This document shows positions 11,158 to 23,800 of a stretch of DNA of 64,000 nucleotides, piece by piece. This DNA comes from Leptasterias polaris (lineage: Eukaryota > Echinodermata > Asteroidea > Forcipulatida > Asteriidae). Made by a program: the position numbers and the translations under genes. The notes beneath the pieces were generated by a model that was given only the letters and a program-made list of their open reading frames with translations, was not told the DNA's origin and searched no databases. How positions within the stretch are numbered: position 1 is the stretch's first letter; each line of letters begins with the position of its first letter. The stretch spans positions 288,001 through 352,000 of the forward strand of contig JAZGTN010000179.1 of NCBI GenBank assembly GCA_037783415.1, in the 5' to 3' direction.

Positions 11158-14100
11158 ATGATGGATCCAGACAGTCAAACTCAAGGCTCCACAAGGTCAA
11201 GAGAGAAGACAGGTGAGTGAGGCAAAAACTTTGAAATAAATTGTTACGTTATTAATACCAGGGCTTGAATTTTGAATTTTGAATTAGTTAGTATACTGTA
11301 AGTAGCGTAGCCGTAGTAAGGTCATGTATTGTTAATGTTAGGGCATGTTGATGTAGCTGAATGTTTTTACTCGACCAGAATGTTGTTTAGCAATACCTGA
11401 ATTAAAATGGGAAAAACCGTCTTCACAGTTTAACCATGCAACACTCTCACTAAAGACACTAGAGGAGTAGGAGTAGTAAGGTACCACTAGTCACTACCAC
11501 CAGACCACCACTCCACCAGGCTGTAACCAAGTCAAAAATGTGAGAAAACGCATTTTCACATTTCATTGATATTATTTAACAACTGGGAGATCATTGTACT
11601 GCAGCGAACTTTTTGGAAGAAGTTACTCTCTTAAAGGGGTAGTGTATTTGGACCTGGCCCTGGTACGTCAGCTAGAGCAAAAACGGACCCTCAGAAAAAG
11701 CGAAAAGGCCTGATGGACACAGGCGCTTTCCAAGAGGGTTTTGTTTGTTCTTATTTTCATTTTATTCTAATTATTTAAATTGTTTATACTATTTTCAGAT
11801 TTATTAACAGGAACACGTGTCACCAAGCAGATATTGAAAACAAGAAGTGGAGAATTTGATATTGAAAGCATCCACAGCCTTCACCTGAGAGAAATGGGTT
11901 AGTTTCTATGTTGTAGGTATTTCCTTGTAGATTTTGACTTCCTGGTCAATTGTGTAGTAAGATTAAAGGGGGCCATTGACAATTATATTAACATTAAATT
12001 TTCTCAAGCGTACAAACCGAACACTTTTTGGAACCCCCACCTCAAAGTGTACGAAAGAAAATATTGAATTCTTTTAAATTTATGCTAGTTTGTGTTCGCA
12101 GTAACCGAACCGTGAATTGGGCCCGGCTGAGGGAGGGAATTGACGGCTGAACAGCCCATACACTGATTTAATGGCAAGTCTAGTTCCGCAATCAATTCAA
12201 TCTTGCATGGGGATGACTTGCAATGTGATAACAGGTAGTGAGGTATAAGTTGGCATGTGATTCTAGTTCGCAAAGATTTCTACAAATCATCGATTTTAAT
12301 TGTGAGATCACTGGCTTGATATAAATTGATAAAATCAACATTTTATTGTGTTTTAGAAAGCGTACATGAGCCACAGACCACCCCCTCTCCCTGCATATGG
12401 TTTGAACAAGTCAGAACTGTGAATGAATAGCCTGGAAGTTTATTAAAGCATGCACCATGTAGGTCAGTCCTTGTGCTCAACAAAATTTTCCTACTTTTTT
12501 CTGAGGACCAAATATCATGCCTGTTTAAAGTCATAGACCTACATGTACCATTACAAGATGCTCCTTGTCAAAATCAGGCACTTTTTCAGCCAATACTCAA
12601 AACTGTGTTTATTTGCTCATCATTTAGAAGACATTGATATCACAGCTGATGTTTCAGTTGTCTTCACTTTAAATGCCAATTTCATTTTTTTTCAGAGAAG
12701 TGCTTGATTGCAGCATGGGGCGTCACATTTGAAACCAGCCAAGTATACATGTACTTGCTTGATTGTCAAACATGACTTACTTCCTTTCCAGATATTGATA
12801 ATCTTGGTTGCATTGGAGACTGCACATACCTGGAACGTCTTGATATCAGCAGAAATGACCTTGTCAACCTTAGACCTTTGACCCCTCTCAAGCAGCTGTC
12901 CTATTTGAATATCTCTGCCAACCGCATTACAGATATTGGTAAGTATTCTTGGTTATCACAGGGGCCCTGTAGGCGTGGTTTGGACTATAGTTGGTCATAA
13001 ATGTTCTGGGGCTTGTATGCCCTGTCATCTTTGTTGAAGTGCTCTACCCCTGCGTCTGATCCAAACAGCCTCCCTGAGCTATCTAGGGGAGAATTCAACA
13101 AAGGTGACCAGGGGGGGGGGGGGGGTCAAGGAAAAGTGTCTGGTTTGTATGCTTGTGAAAATGTTGTTAATGTGAACGACCCCTTAGAACTGTTGGCTTT
13201 TATCAGTGTATGATCACAGTGTTGTTATTTCATACTTCAGATCCCTTGAAGGAGCTTGTGAATCTCCAAAAGCTGAATGTGTCCGGGAATCTCATTGGCA
13301 GTATTGATAGTCTCCGATCTCTGTCAAGCTTAGACTCCTTCACCAGTCTGATTTTACATGACACTGTGACTGATCTGAACAATCCGGTTTGCCTTAATGC
13401 GTCTTATAAAGCCAACGTTATGGCCATCCTACCAAGGTTAACCATCCTTGACGGTGAGAGAGTGACGGGGAAAGGCAGTGAGTTGTATCAACTGTGTAAA
13501 AAGCTGGATGCTATGTTTGAAGGTATTTGTGTAGTTATTGTTTTATCTCTTTGCACCAAGACTGATTGTGGCGTGTGGCAGCCAAGTGGTCAAGCACACC
13601 GGACTCAAGCTCTGGTGTTTCTTATCATTAGAGTGTTGGCTCGAGTCCCTGTCTTAACAATTGTGTCCTTAAGCAAGACGTTTAATCATTATTGCTTCGT
13701 CCCTCGGATGGGACGTAAAGTGTAGGTCCAGTGCATTGTGTAATGCACGTAGAAGAACCCAGTTACACTTATCACTAAGAGAAGGGGTTTGCCCGGGTGT
13801 TTCTGGCTGTGGCTGCCGAGTGCGCCGCACCGCCTTATAAACCCTTACAAGATGCTACGTACATGTAAATAGGTCTCATAATTCAGAAACTTCAAAACCT
13901 CAAAAAGTGTTTCTCTTTGTTCAAGCGCCTTGAACACGTTGTTGGTGGGTACGTGCGATATATTGAATTGCACTATGTTGCTCTTTTACAAGTCCCTTAC
14001 TCAAATAATGCTTTCATATTTTGCGCCATGTAAATGTCTCAACCGTTTTTTTAACTTTGGCTTTGACAATTCGTGAAATTAAAATTAGATTACCAGAGTT

Positions 14101-16166
14101 TGTTAAAACCACACACTGTAGGTGTTCGAACTCTGGAAACTAGTTGACATCTTGGTATTTATCAATATACCATGTTAAAACATCAATTTGTTTTTAAACT
14201 TCCAGTTGATGACAATGTCGAATATAATGAGGTCATCATTAGTATCTATGTAGAGGTTGGGATTCATACACTTTTTCATTCAAAGGCGCTAAAAGGTCCC
14301 AAGCTGCTGCAGACCGAATTATAGGCCATGTGCATATATGTTTATGTAATCACTTCAATTTCCAGTTTGGCCTGGAAGGCTAGGTCAAAATGTTGTAATG
14401 TCATGTTTGTATGTTCCAAGAATTTGTCATATGACATACAAATTGTGAAAATATCTGACAGTGTATATGGTTCAGAAGATAGATGTAGAGGATTTTGAAT
14501 AACAATAATCACATTTGACTGTTAACAAGGTAATCTAGTAATTTCCACTTCAATGACAAGTTTATGTGTATATTTTTACCAGAAATTTTCCTTTTTGGAA
14601 AAAATTACATGTCATTTGAAAAACGGTTATTATCTGTAACTTTATGTAGATGAAGCTAAAGAGAGTTTTCCTGCAAAAACAGCATCTCAAGAATCATGGG
14701 TGTCTAAAGACTTCTGGCAACTGAAAGCACCAGGGAAGACTGATGAGACAGGATGGGAGGTGGAGAAACAGTTCCAAGGTACATTTCTCGTCTATTTTTG
14801 TGCTCTGGAGAAAATGAAGATGACCAGTGGCAAAATTCTCACATCTAGAGCAATTGGTGCACAAGGCTCAAAATATTTACTAAGCCCAGCATTTTTAGCT
14901 TTAGGCTGGTAACCCCAGAACTTTTTAGGATTTTCAGAGTGTGGTGGAGACGAGTTTCAGTGTATGTTTTTGTGTTTATTGTGAAAATAAGTTCAAATGA
15001 CAAAGATCTACGTGTTTGTTTTATGGCATATCGTTCGTGTATTGTCGCAGAATATAGATACTTTGTGAAATCTGGCTTTTTCCATTTCACTCGGCGTAAA
15101 GTGAAATAAACCGATTTTCACCTCAGGACTTTGTTCTCGACAATACACTCATTGCCATTCAATATTTGTATAATGTTTGGTTTACAATCGGTAACACCAT
15201 GTGACCTTGCTGTGTAGATTGATCTCGTAAAAACTTGTTTTGCTGTATCTCTACTACCTCGGAGTAGATTTCGGTAATCAAGGGGACTTCTTAGTTCTGA
15301 ATAAAAACTGCCAGGGCCTGCTAATTAGGTACTACCTGGGGGTGGGAAATCGGCTTGTCGTGGCCGAGGGGATAAGACCACCGGACTCAAGCTCTAGTGT
15401 TTCTGATCAATGGAGTGTGGGTTCGAGTCCCGGTCGTGACACTTACAAGTGTCCTTAAGCAAGACACTTAACCATTTTTGCTTCGTCCTTCAGATGGGAA
15501 GTAAAGCTGTAGATCCGTTGTGTTGTGTAATGCATTTAAAAGAACCCAGTGCACTTATTGTAAAGAGAAGGGGGTTTGCCCCAGTGTCCCTGGTTTGATT
15601 GGCTGCATATTACATGTATGCCACAGCACTTTGTAAGCCATTACACGGTGCTATGTAGAGTAAAAAGGTCTCATACTTCAAAACATAGCTCCGCATACCA
15701 TGCAGGAAAAAGTACTGAGCGCTTTGAGAAGCCCATTGGGTGTGATAAAGGGATATATAAGAACTATGTACTATTTTTATTTCTTCTTGTGATTTACTTC
15801 ACAGTCCTGTAGTAAGGCCATCTGTCTCAATGCTCAGAATAGCTTGCATGCTCTAGTCATCGTCTTGTAAAAATATGTTTGATCCAGTAGAAAGTCTGGA
15901 ATTGCAAGACCTGTGATCTTGGAGGTATTTTAGTGAAATTTGAGCCCTGGTTCATCCTAGATAGACCCGATCATTGGCCATTTGCAATTTATATCAGAAT
16001 AATATAATATCACTGAAAATTATCACATTTGCTTAGCTGGCAGGCTCTAATTGGTTTATTCATTCTATTAAAAAATTTGTTCACAGATATTTTGAAAAGC
16101 TGCAGAGACTTGGAAAGTGGTGCCTCCAGAAGTCTGACGAATGGACCAGAATACCCAGATTTATGA
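11158..16166 (+). CDS. LRRC61: Leucine-rich repeat-containing protein 61 (LRRC61) orthologue, six exons
   Basis: Exons 11158-11212, 11799-11897, 12792-12938, 13241-13522, 14650-14778 and 16087-16166 join into 263 codons plus TGA. All five introns are phase 1, each next exon opens with AT completing a GAT (Asp) codon, and all have GT/AG ends. The protein has a short N-terminus, then TKQILKTRSGEFDIESI, then three or four LRR units (LERLDISRNDLVNL, LSYLNISANRITDI, LQKLNVSGNLIGSI). The LRR cap NPVCLNASYKANVMAILPRL then ILDGERVTGKGSELYQLC follows. The order, the GERV.G.GSE.YQLC signature and the length agree with vertebrate LRRC61 (about 259 residues) as I recall it. It is a cytoplasmic LRR protein of poorly known function. 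Two in-frame ATGs open exon 1 (11158 and 11161); either could be the start. Confidence 0.88.
12420..12535. repeat. Dispersed repeat, copy 1 (GTAGGTCAGTCCTTGT core)
   Basis: The stretch with GTAGGTCAGTCCTTGTGCTC, then TTCTGAGGACCAAATATCAT, is shared with copies near 34141-34230, 34300-34370 and 50430-50510. It is an old interspersed family of unknown type. Confidence 0.6.
13111..13126. repeat. Poly-G tract in LRRC61 intron 3
   Basis: A run of about 16 G bases. A simple repeat with no other structure. Confidence 0.8.
13564..13860 (+). repeat. tRNA-derived SINE, family A, in LRRC61 intron 4
   Basis: It shares, with decay, the order seen at 15350: GGTCAAGCACACCGGACTCA, then a TCGAGTCCC B-box-like site, then CCTTAAGCAAGAC, then AGAAGAACCCAGT, then AGAGAAGGGGTTTGCCC. 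Orientation is plus. Confidence 0.75.
15347..15770 (+). repeat. tRNA-derived SINE, family A, best copy, in LRRC61 intron 5
   Basis: The head reads CGTGGCCGAGGGGATAAG (A-box-like, resembling a Leu/Ser-type tRNA) and GGGTTCGAGTCCC (B box). The body has CTTAAGCAAGACACTTAACC, then AAAGAACCCAGTGCACTTAT. Other copies lie at 13564, 27240 (minus), 28440, 36720 (minus) and 50512. It is Pol III-derived and not a functional tRNA. Confidence 0.8.
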
Positions 16167-16589
16167 AGTCATGACTTCTCAATGTAATATTCAGCGGAAA
16201 TGTAAAACTGCAGCATTAAGCAGAGAACAGTCATTCCAGTCCATCAGATTTCATTCCAACCATCAACCACGAAACAGCTGAAACAGTTTGTCACTGCTTT
16301 TATGAAGTGGCGAATCTGTGCCACAGCCAGAATTCTGTGTTTGGAGAAAATCATTTTTGAAGTTGAACTAGTTTTCAAACTTCTGTTTCGGAGACAGCAT
16401 TCCTTTTTTTCTTTTAATTTTTACTACCAAAATTAATTTTTGGAGGAACATTTTCTCTGAAAGAATGCAGATAAATGATGCTATGTATATTAAAACGAAA
16501 AACGTACACAAAACTTTCTCAAATGTCATAGACATTACACATCTGTTGATCCAGACAATAATTAATTTTCATTTTTTGCAAAAGTGCAG

Positions 16590-16925
16590 CTTCTAAGCAT
16601 AATTGTTAATCTTGTAAGTGGAGGGTTGGAATCAATGTTACAACCTCTTTCTCACCGTAGTTCTGTGGCTGGCCTCTTTCTTTCTACAGATATTGTTATG
16701 GTAAATATGACACCAGTGAGTCCGACCTGGTTCCTCCTATCAGGATGTTTGAGCGTGAAACCAGGCTTTCTGCTTGTTCTCTCACACACACACACACTGT
16801 CACTTTCCAGAACAAAGAGCCATTCCAACAGCTTTACTCCACTTACTGCATCTCTTTGGAACTCCTTGCCTGGTACATGTTTCCCTCCATCCTACAATCT
16901 AGACTGTTTTAAAGGCATAAAGGCA
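16590..16925 (+). mobile_element. LINE reverse-transcriptase C-terminal fragment downstream of LRRC61
   Basis: The open frame ends with the hallmark series SHSNSFTPLTASLWNSLP, CFPPSYNLDCFK, the end of jockey/RTE/CR1-like RT ORFs (usually RTARLWNSLP...YNL..FK). It begins with a PLSHRSSVAGLFL segment from the same region. An (AC)n tract at 16785-16797 interrupts it. 5' truncated. Confidence 0.7.
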
Positions 16926-17313
16926 AAGTATACCGTTGGTTTTTGGAACCGTTCGATTGTTTTAATCCTATAAAATAGATAGATACAACAACAAAACTAG
17001 CCTGTGAAAATTTCATTTTAAAAGGTTGACGCGTTTTTGAGATATTGCCGAAAATCGGGAGCAATTTGTCCATGCAGGAAGAATAACCTCTAATAGGAAT
17101 ACACAATCTGAGAAACGTTTCTGACAGTAACGCTTCTCCGATTCAAATTTTCGGGCATAGCAACTGTGATCTTTTTACATAACCACATTACTTTGAAGTG
17201 AAATGATTCTCAAAAGGCTTTTTACTTGTAAAGCTGCTGCACTTCTAACCAATAAGTTTTTATTGCCATTAAATTTAAGAGTGATTACCAAACGTATACC
17301 TCCCCTTTAGGAG
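16910..17313. mobile_element. MITE-like element with AAAGGCAAAGTATACC-type ends
   Basis: The left end AAAGGCAAAGTATACCGTTGG is loosely mirrored by CCAAACGTATACCTCCCCTTTAGG-type sequence at 17288-17313. About 400 bases, no coding potential. It abuts the LINE tail. Confidence 0.45.
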
Positions 17314-18049
17314 GAAAATAAAATCCTACCTTAATACTTTCTTCTTAGAGTGGCTTTCAGCCTTGTTTTTGGTAAACTTGCTTAAACATTTTTTTATTAT
17401 TTTAATGTATGACCAACATTGTACCATTCCTAGAATATTGAAGGATGTCACAATTTTGCATCAGTAGAATTGTTTGTATATTGATTTATTGATTGATATT
17501 TTATGAAGTGTTTTTAGTTATAGTTTTCAATGGTCACGTTTTACCATTCCAGCAATTTTGAAATATGAAATTTTAGATTTGATTGCCAAATGAGTTTGTG
17601 ATTTTTACTTGATTTGTTTTGTTCTTGCAATGATTTATTTTTTATTTTTAAATAGATGCAATTTGATTGCATGCTTATAAAAATTGTAATGTTTTTCTGA
17701 AAAAAATATTAATTATATTTAATTGAAATAGCACAGGGTAATCAGATTGCAAGGTGTAAATGATTTATTTCAATGATGCTTTCACCACAGCTGTTTATTT
17801 TTTCAAACAGAATGAGAATTTTCATATTTTTACTTTCTTAATTGAAATGAATCCAGTACTTTCCCAGCATAGTCAATTTTGTTAATGAATTATAAATATT
17901 TTTTTGTTAATTTAATTATTTCTAATAATGCATAAACCCTTAAGCATTCAGCCTGTTCACACTCCATGGCCCCCTCCTCCATGACACTTCCCCCCCTTCC
18001 CCTCGTCTACCCCCCCCCCCTCCACACACCCACACCCAAGTGTGTATAC

Positions 18050-18520
18050 ACCTGCAATCGTGGACCTCCTATTGTCCCTCTTTTGTTTATACTATAACTT
18101 TTTTGCAACAGCTCCCATTGGTTTTGTACACGTTTTCCAACTGTGGACCTTTCTGGAACCATGGACCTATTGTCCTCTTTTGTTATAGGTCCCTAGTTTG
18201 AAAGTGTATACATTTACTGTTGCACACACCATTGTTGGGACTTCCTATTGTTGTTCTATTATTCCCTTTTCTAAAGAATCACATTGTGGGGACCCAGTCT
18301 AACAAAGAAAAATTTTGTGGGGACCTTTGTTTCATTGTATAAAAGTCCCCACAACTCTGGGTATGCCTACCTACTCACACAAGTGTGTAACAGCCTGCAA
18401 TCGTGGACCCTCCTTTGTTCAACTCTTTGTGATAGCAACCGTGGACCACAATGCTTTCCTTTGTGATAGCAACTGTGGACCTATTGTCCTCTTTTGTTAT
18501 AGGTTCCCGGTTTGAATGTA
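18050..18520. repeat. Degenerate reiterated segments (TGTGGACC / TATTGTCCTCTTTTGTTA)
   Basis: The phrase CCTATTGTCCTCTTTTGTTATAGGT appears near 18166 and 18479, with shorter variants between. The piece ATTGTTGTTCTATTATTCCC (18249) recurs at 48053 next to TGTGGGG phrases, so it is a dispersed repeat and not a gene. Confidence 0.6.
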
Positions 18521-19061
18521 GTTACCTACTCACACACACACACCCACAAACACATACTTGTAAATTACTTCACTTGGGAGGGGGTGAGTGGGTGTTGTAG
18601 AACAATGATATAATTGCCAATCACAGTGCATTCTAGATGTCTACAATCTCTGTTTTTCAAAAACATAAATTTATTTGGGTTTTGTGGTGTTGTGTACTTG
18701 TGGTTTTAAAGAAATTGATTTTCGGTGTTCCTTTATCATATTCCCTTTGCTGTAAAGAAAATCCACTATTCCAGGTTTGTCCATGATTTTATCATGTTTT
18801 TATAAATGTCTGCTCTACCAGATTTTGTTTCTTGTATTCGTGATAACTTTGAATCTTAATCAATTCCAGCTTTGTCCGATTTTTAATAAATTTGTATGAA
18901 TGTCTGTTTTGTATCATTTTCATGTTCAGGTGTATCTGATTGTCATTCTTCTTCTTCGTGATGACTTTTACTTTTGCTAATTTGTATTTCTTCAGAGTAG
19001 TATTGGATTAATTTCTTATTTCTGGCTGGTCCGGATTTGTGGTTGTCTTTGTTACACTCAA

Positions 19062-19410
19062 TGTAAAGGGTGTACAACATTGGTAAGATTGAAAATATAA
19101 ATGATCACAGATTTGCACATTACTTACATGGTATAAAGATGGTCATGGTGGAAAACTTCACCTGAAACAGTTTTGCTTGAAATGCCATAGTTTTTAGGAA
19201 ATGAGTAAAACAATAGTCTTTATCCTGCAGGATAAAATCCAATGTTTGAAAAAAAGTTTTTAAATATAATGGGGTTTTTCACTGTTTTCTCATGACTCCG
19301 AAGACCCATTTAGCTTAAACTTTCACAGGTTTGTTATTTCATGTATATGTCAGGTCACATCAAGTGTGGATACAGGTCTTTGGCAATTACCAATGTACAC
19401 ACCCTTTAAG
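19062..19410. mobile_element. TIR element (TGTAAAGGGTGTAC ends), family shared with 55863-56224
   Basis: The left end TGTAAAGGGTGTACAACATTGGTAA is mirrored by TTACCAATGTACACACCCTTTAA. The interior has AACAATAGTCTTTATC, then CACAGGTTTGTTATTTCATGTAT. The copy at 55863 shares these internal strings in the same order. About 350 bases, non-coding, probably a MITE. Confidence 0.75.
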
Positions 19411-20854
19411 CATGTCATATGTACTAGCCCTGTGATAACTACTGCCTATTATATGTTCTGTATTTTTAGACCAAAATAAATGAAATTTATAAAATATTGG
19501 TTCTCAAAGTACATTCTTTTTGAAGCAATCCATGATGGGTGGCTGACTGGCTGTGGGAAAACAGTTAGTCTAATGCTTAACAGCAAAAGGGCCCTATTGG
19601 GCCATTTTTGAAAAAAACAACTAATCATGTGTCAATTATATATGTCATGTGATCAAGCTAAATGAGTCGTTTGTCGAAAATATCAGTATGGAGAAACAAG
19701 CCAAAACAGGTCAACATGGGTGAAATTTTCAAAAAAAAAAAAAATTTAAATTTAAATGCCAAAATATATCTTATTTATATTAGCAACTTCCTTCCTGATA
19801 AATAGCGTCAAAAAGGGTTAAAATTAGCATTGACAGAAAATCTGCCAGTGTATTTTCAATAAACAACTCTACTTTAAACCCCCTTTTCTCAGTTTTATTC
19901 TCTCGCATCTCTTGGTGTTTCTACTTTCACAAGTTTTGAACCAGAAGGTGGTATCAACATGGGGTTTTAACAGTATTAAAGCATAGATTATGCTCTTATC
20001 AAATGAATAAAAAAATAAAAAATGACCTGGGTCGACAAACGACTCATTTTGCTTGATAGCATCACATAAGCATGCATCATTCATGGAGGAAGGAAACATG
20101 TGTAAGAAACCCATATCAGTGAAGAAATGGGAATGAAGTTTTTAAGCCTTTAGATTTCACTTGACATTTTTAAGAAACTTGGAATAACATTCAGATTTAC
20201 CCAAATCTTAACTTCACTCATACCCAACCCACGCTGTCTTAGGGCTGTTAAGTACTAGCCCGTATTGGGACAAAAGAAAGTTATGTTTTATGTGTTATTG
20301 TTTTTGGGTTTTTTCGTTTCCTCAAAATACTATTTTGTTGCCTCCAAGTATTATCATGCTCGCTCGAAATAATATTTCATTCCCGCAAAATTGTTCCCAC
20401 GAAACTTTCAAAGGAGCGAAATATTATTTGACGGAACAAAAGACCATTTTTTTAAATTTAAAAATGTGGTCCTTTTATGGCCCCCAGATGTGCTGTTGCA
20501 TTTTTACCAAAGACACCATTTCAGCAGGCACATTTTTGTTATTCATTGACAGCAATAGTCATTTTCTGCACCATCTGGTACTTTCTTTATGTCATCAGCA
20601 CTGATCTATTGTTGCATCAAAAGAGTCACTTGCTGAAATTGAGTCCAGTGCACATTTCAGACCAAGTTTCCCATCTTGCCCTTCTGGCGCTCTATAATGT
20701 TTAATTTAAGGTGTAATCTGTGCGCCATAGCCGGCCACCACCAATCAGCCGGTCGTTTATGGTGCGCACAGGGACCACGCAGCTGTATGTGACACATGCG
20801 AGTACGTCGGTACGGTAGTCGGCGTTTGTTCAGAAGTAGTGTTTGGGAGGCAAA

Positions 20855-23800
20855 ATGTCGGTAGTTTGTGGTAGATGTAAAGAGGGAGAGGCTGTGTTCG
20901 AGTGTGCCGACTGTGTAGGAAGTAAACGGCGTGGTAGGTATTTCTTTTTCAGTCTTAAAGGTCACCCAAACGAAAGAAAAGAGAACCGTTCACACACAAG
21001 CAAGACAATGTATCCGGCACCTTGTCAACAAACTCCACGTGTTTTGTGGATAGCGATGTGCAGTAAAAGAGCATGTCGAGTTGGTCCTTCACTCCTTCAG
21101 CATGTTCAGGCTTCATTCTAATCTATCACCTGACTGATGAAACTAATGATACGGTCATAACTCAATTGTAAAACTTTTTGAAATAACTTGAACAATAGCT
21201 TTGATGGTAATGATTGTAATAATGAATGATTTTATTTATATTTTTTCTTTATTTAAGTTTAACCGAGTTTGAAAATGAAAGTAGAAACAGAAACTAGAAA
21301 GGCCTTACTTTAAAATGTTAAACTAAAAAAAAAGACATTCGAGTGGAAATCATGGAAATGGTAACCAACAGTAGCACTACACTAGCACGTGAGTAGACTA
21401 GGTAGTACGTAGTACTAGTAGTAGTAGTTAGTAAGCTACATGAACTTGAAGTTGAAGTGGATATTTTGCCGGCACTGGCTAACTTTAATTAACGATTTAG
21501 TAATCACTAACTTGAATACTATAGTTGCGTAAATCGTAACCCTCCATCCTCCCGACAGTCGCAGACCATGGAGACCGGAGGGTTACGAAACGGATCAGAC
21601 AACTCAACCGTCGAACAACTCGACAGTCTGACAACTTGAAAGGTCAGACAACTCGACGGCTTGTTCGTTCAAGTGTAAGACAAGTTAACTTTTGATCAGA
21701 CAACTCGACGGATGGAGTTCCAATCCTCATACAGTACGGCAGAAGATTCGTGTGACACCAGCGTGCAGTTCTGACCGCACACGGGGCCGTTTGGCACCGC
21801 GGGACGGGCGGCTGTGAGATGGCATGGGCTAGCCCCAAGTGCCAATACTCTGGACTTCGGAGGAAGTCCAGATCGGAGGAAGTCCAGAGTATTGGCACTA
21901 TAAATGGGGCTAGGCATGGGCGTCCCCTGGGGGTGGGGGACCAACGCAAAATGGCGGGTGTCCACAGAGATTCATGTGCCACAAACTCCGGGAAACCGTT
22001 GCCAGCTGACATACACGCAGACATGAATTTAGTTTTTGCCTCCTCGACAAATTATCTAACAAAAATAGACAAATTAAATAATGACATCATAAATGAGACT
22101 ATAGGAAAAGAGTTCAAACGGAAACTAAAGTTTTAATGGGCCGTAGTTCCACCCTCAAAAATTTTACCTAGTTTTGGCGATGCGACTGGCTGGGCCACTG
22201 GCGGTCTAAGGCAGGAGATTATTTTTCCTCCAGAGTTTCAGCCCACAGTACGTTTCCAATCGGTTGGTAGACTATTTAATTTATTAGGCCAATGGGTGGT
22301 TTGTATAAAGAGTGTGAAGGCCTATTTTGAATTTGAATTTATTTATCTAGTACCTGTATGTTTTTTCCTGTAGTGTTGTGCCAATGAAGAAATAAATCTT
22401 TGGAACATTCATTACATAAAAATTACTTCCCCGGCGGCACGCACACAAGGCCGCCTGGCATGGAGATTTTGCAAGAGATGTACATAGTGCCACTCTCCAG
22501 GCCGTGCATTATCCGGCCCAAGAGAAGGCCTACGGAATACTTGTCTGAATTTCACTCAAAAATTACAGAAATTCATGTAAACATTGTCACTGATGTCAGT
22601 AAAGGAGATCAGCCATTCACCTGTCAACTTCACCCATCGACTTGTCTTGGCACTCTGTCGAGTTGTTTTTCTTTTTTTCATGATTTCAACACTTTGTCAC
22701 AATTTAGAGTGCCTTTTCAACTCTGTATACATTCTTTAAATCTGTCTATGCAAGTTGGGAGCTAATACATTTTTTTAAAACTGGAAAAGGTCTTGGTCAA
22801 AGGCGGCATTTTTGCCAGGATTTCTAGGCCTGATATTTTGTGAAATGTTATTGTTTTTATTTCTTATTTTACAGGTGAGTTGCTGCCGTTATGTGATCCC
22901 TGTAATACTTTAATCCATATCGGATTCCTTGAAGATCATCAAGTCATCTCTGTTGCAATAAAGGTAACAAAATATCTTTTAATTTCAGATCTTACTTGTA
23001 AGGTCAGGCAAATTGACGCAGCTTCAAACCAAAACACAAGTTGCCCGTAAAGATGGTATCTGTTGGAAATGGAATGTATACCCCATAGGCCTAAAGCGCT
23101 CGGCGTATAAGGCCCAGTACACTCAAATGACCAAAATAAGATTCAGGTGACCGTATAAGGCACACCGCCGTATAAGACGCATAATGATGTTTACACACAG
23201 GCTCTCCAGGTCCCATTCACTGCTGGTACACCAACACATACAGGGGTCATTGTAAAGGAATCATAATTTTTTAATTACGAAGTTGAGTAAAACATTGCTT
23301 CTATTTTTTTACTATTATTTTTCTTTTCGTTTTTAGAAAATTTACAGTTTTTCTTTCTACACAACGAGCGCGCACACACACATGTTTTCCCAACCTTTCT
23401 CAATGAATGGGCTGCTAGTCTTTGTCATCTCGCTTTTTTGCATGCTACAATACATGCAAGAACGCTAGAGGGGGTTTTCTTAATAATGCTTTCACGATAA
23501 GAACGTACGCCCTCTGTTGACGAAATCTATTATACAAAAACAAGTTGACTAATAAAGACTAGTACCTGTCATCGGTATGTCACTGGAGTGCTGTGTGCAG
23601 CTTTGGTCTGATTCGCGCCGATATTATTATTATTTTTGGCATGCAGCATGGCCAGTGACTTCGTTCTTTGGTAAGTTTGGTCCAAGATGTGAAAGGTGTA
23701 GGTTTTATTTCAAGAAAAATGATAACATGTAGAATTACCCTGGACGAATGAAATAAAGGAACTTTTTTGCAGTATGAATATCAGATTCCACATAGCAAGC

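Larger units (their letters stand above)
16167..20854. other. LRRC61 3' flank and intergenic region before the Tudor gene
   Basis: It includes the likely 3' UTR, a LINE fragment (16590-16925), a MITE-like element (16910-17313), a C-rich patch near 18001-18040, short reiterated TGTGGACCTATTGTCC segments (18050-18510) and a TIR element at 19062-19410. AATAAA candidates occur near 17317, 18885 and 19475; I cannot tell which ends the LRRC61 transcript. No additional gene was recognised. Confidence 0.55.
20855..22963 (+). other. B-box-like zinc finger, split over the first two exons of the Tudor gene
   Basis: The first exon ends CxxC-x8-CxxC (C5, C8, C17, C20) and the second supplies CDPC and two histidines (CNTLIHIGFLEDH). 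The intron is phase 1 in a Gly codon (CGTG / GTGAG). The ligand series C-C-C-C-C-C-H-H resembles B-box type 1. The spacing between the second and third pairs is longer than usual, so the fold should be checked. Confidence 0.65.

Noticed and set aside
21644..22024. 126-codon minus-strand and overlapping frames around 21640-22140
   Set aside because: The region is a repeat with an exact hairpin; frames on both strands reflect GC-rich inverted sequence and not a gene.
22400..22765. 121-codon plus-strand frame between Tudor-gene exons 1 and 2
   Set aside because: It starts without a usable context, has no splice site placing it in phase between the exons, and shows no known motif.
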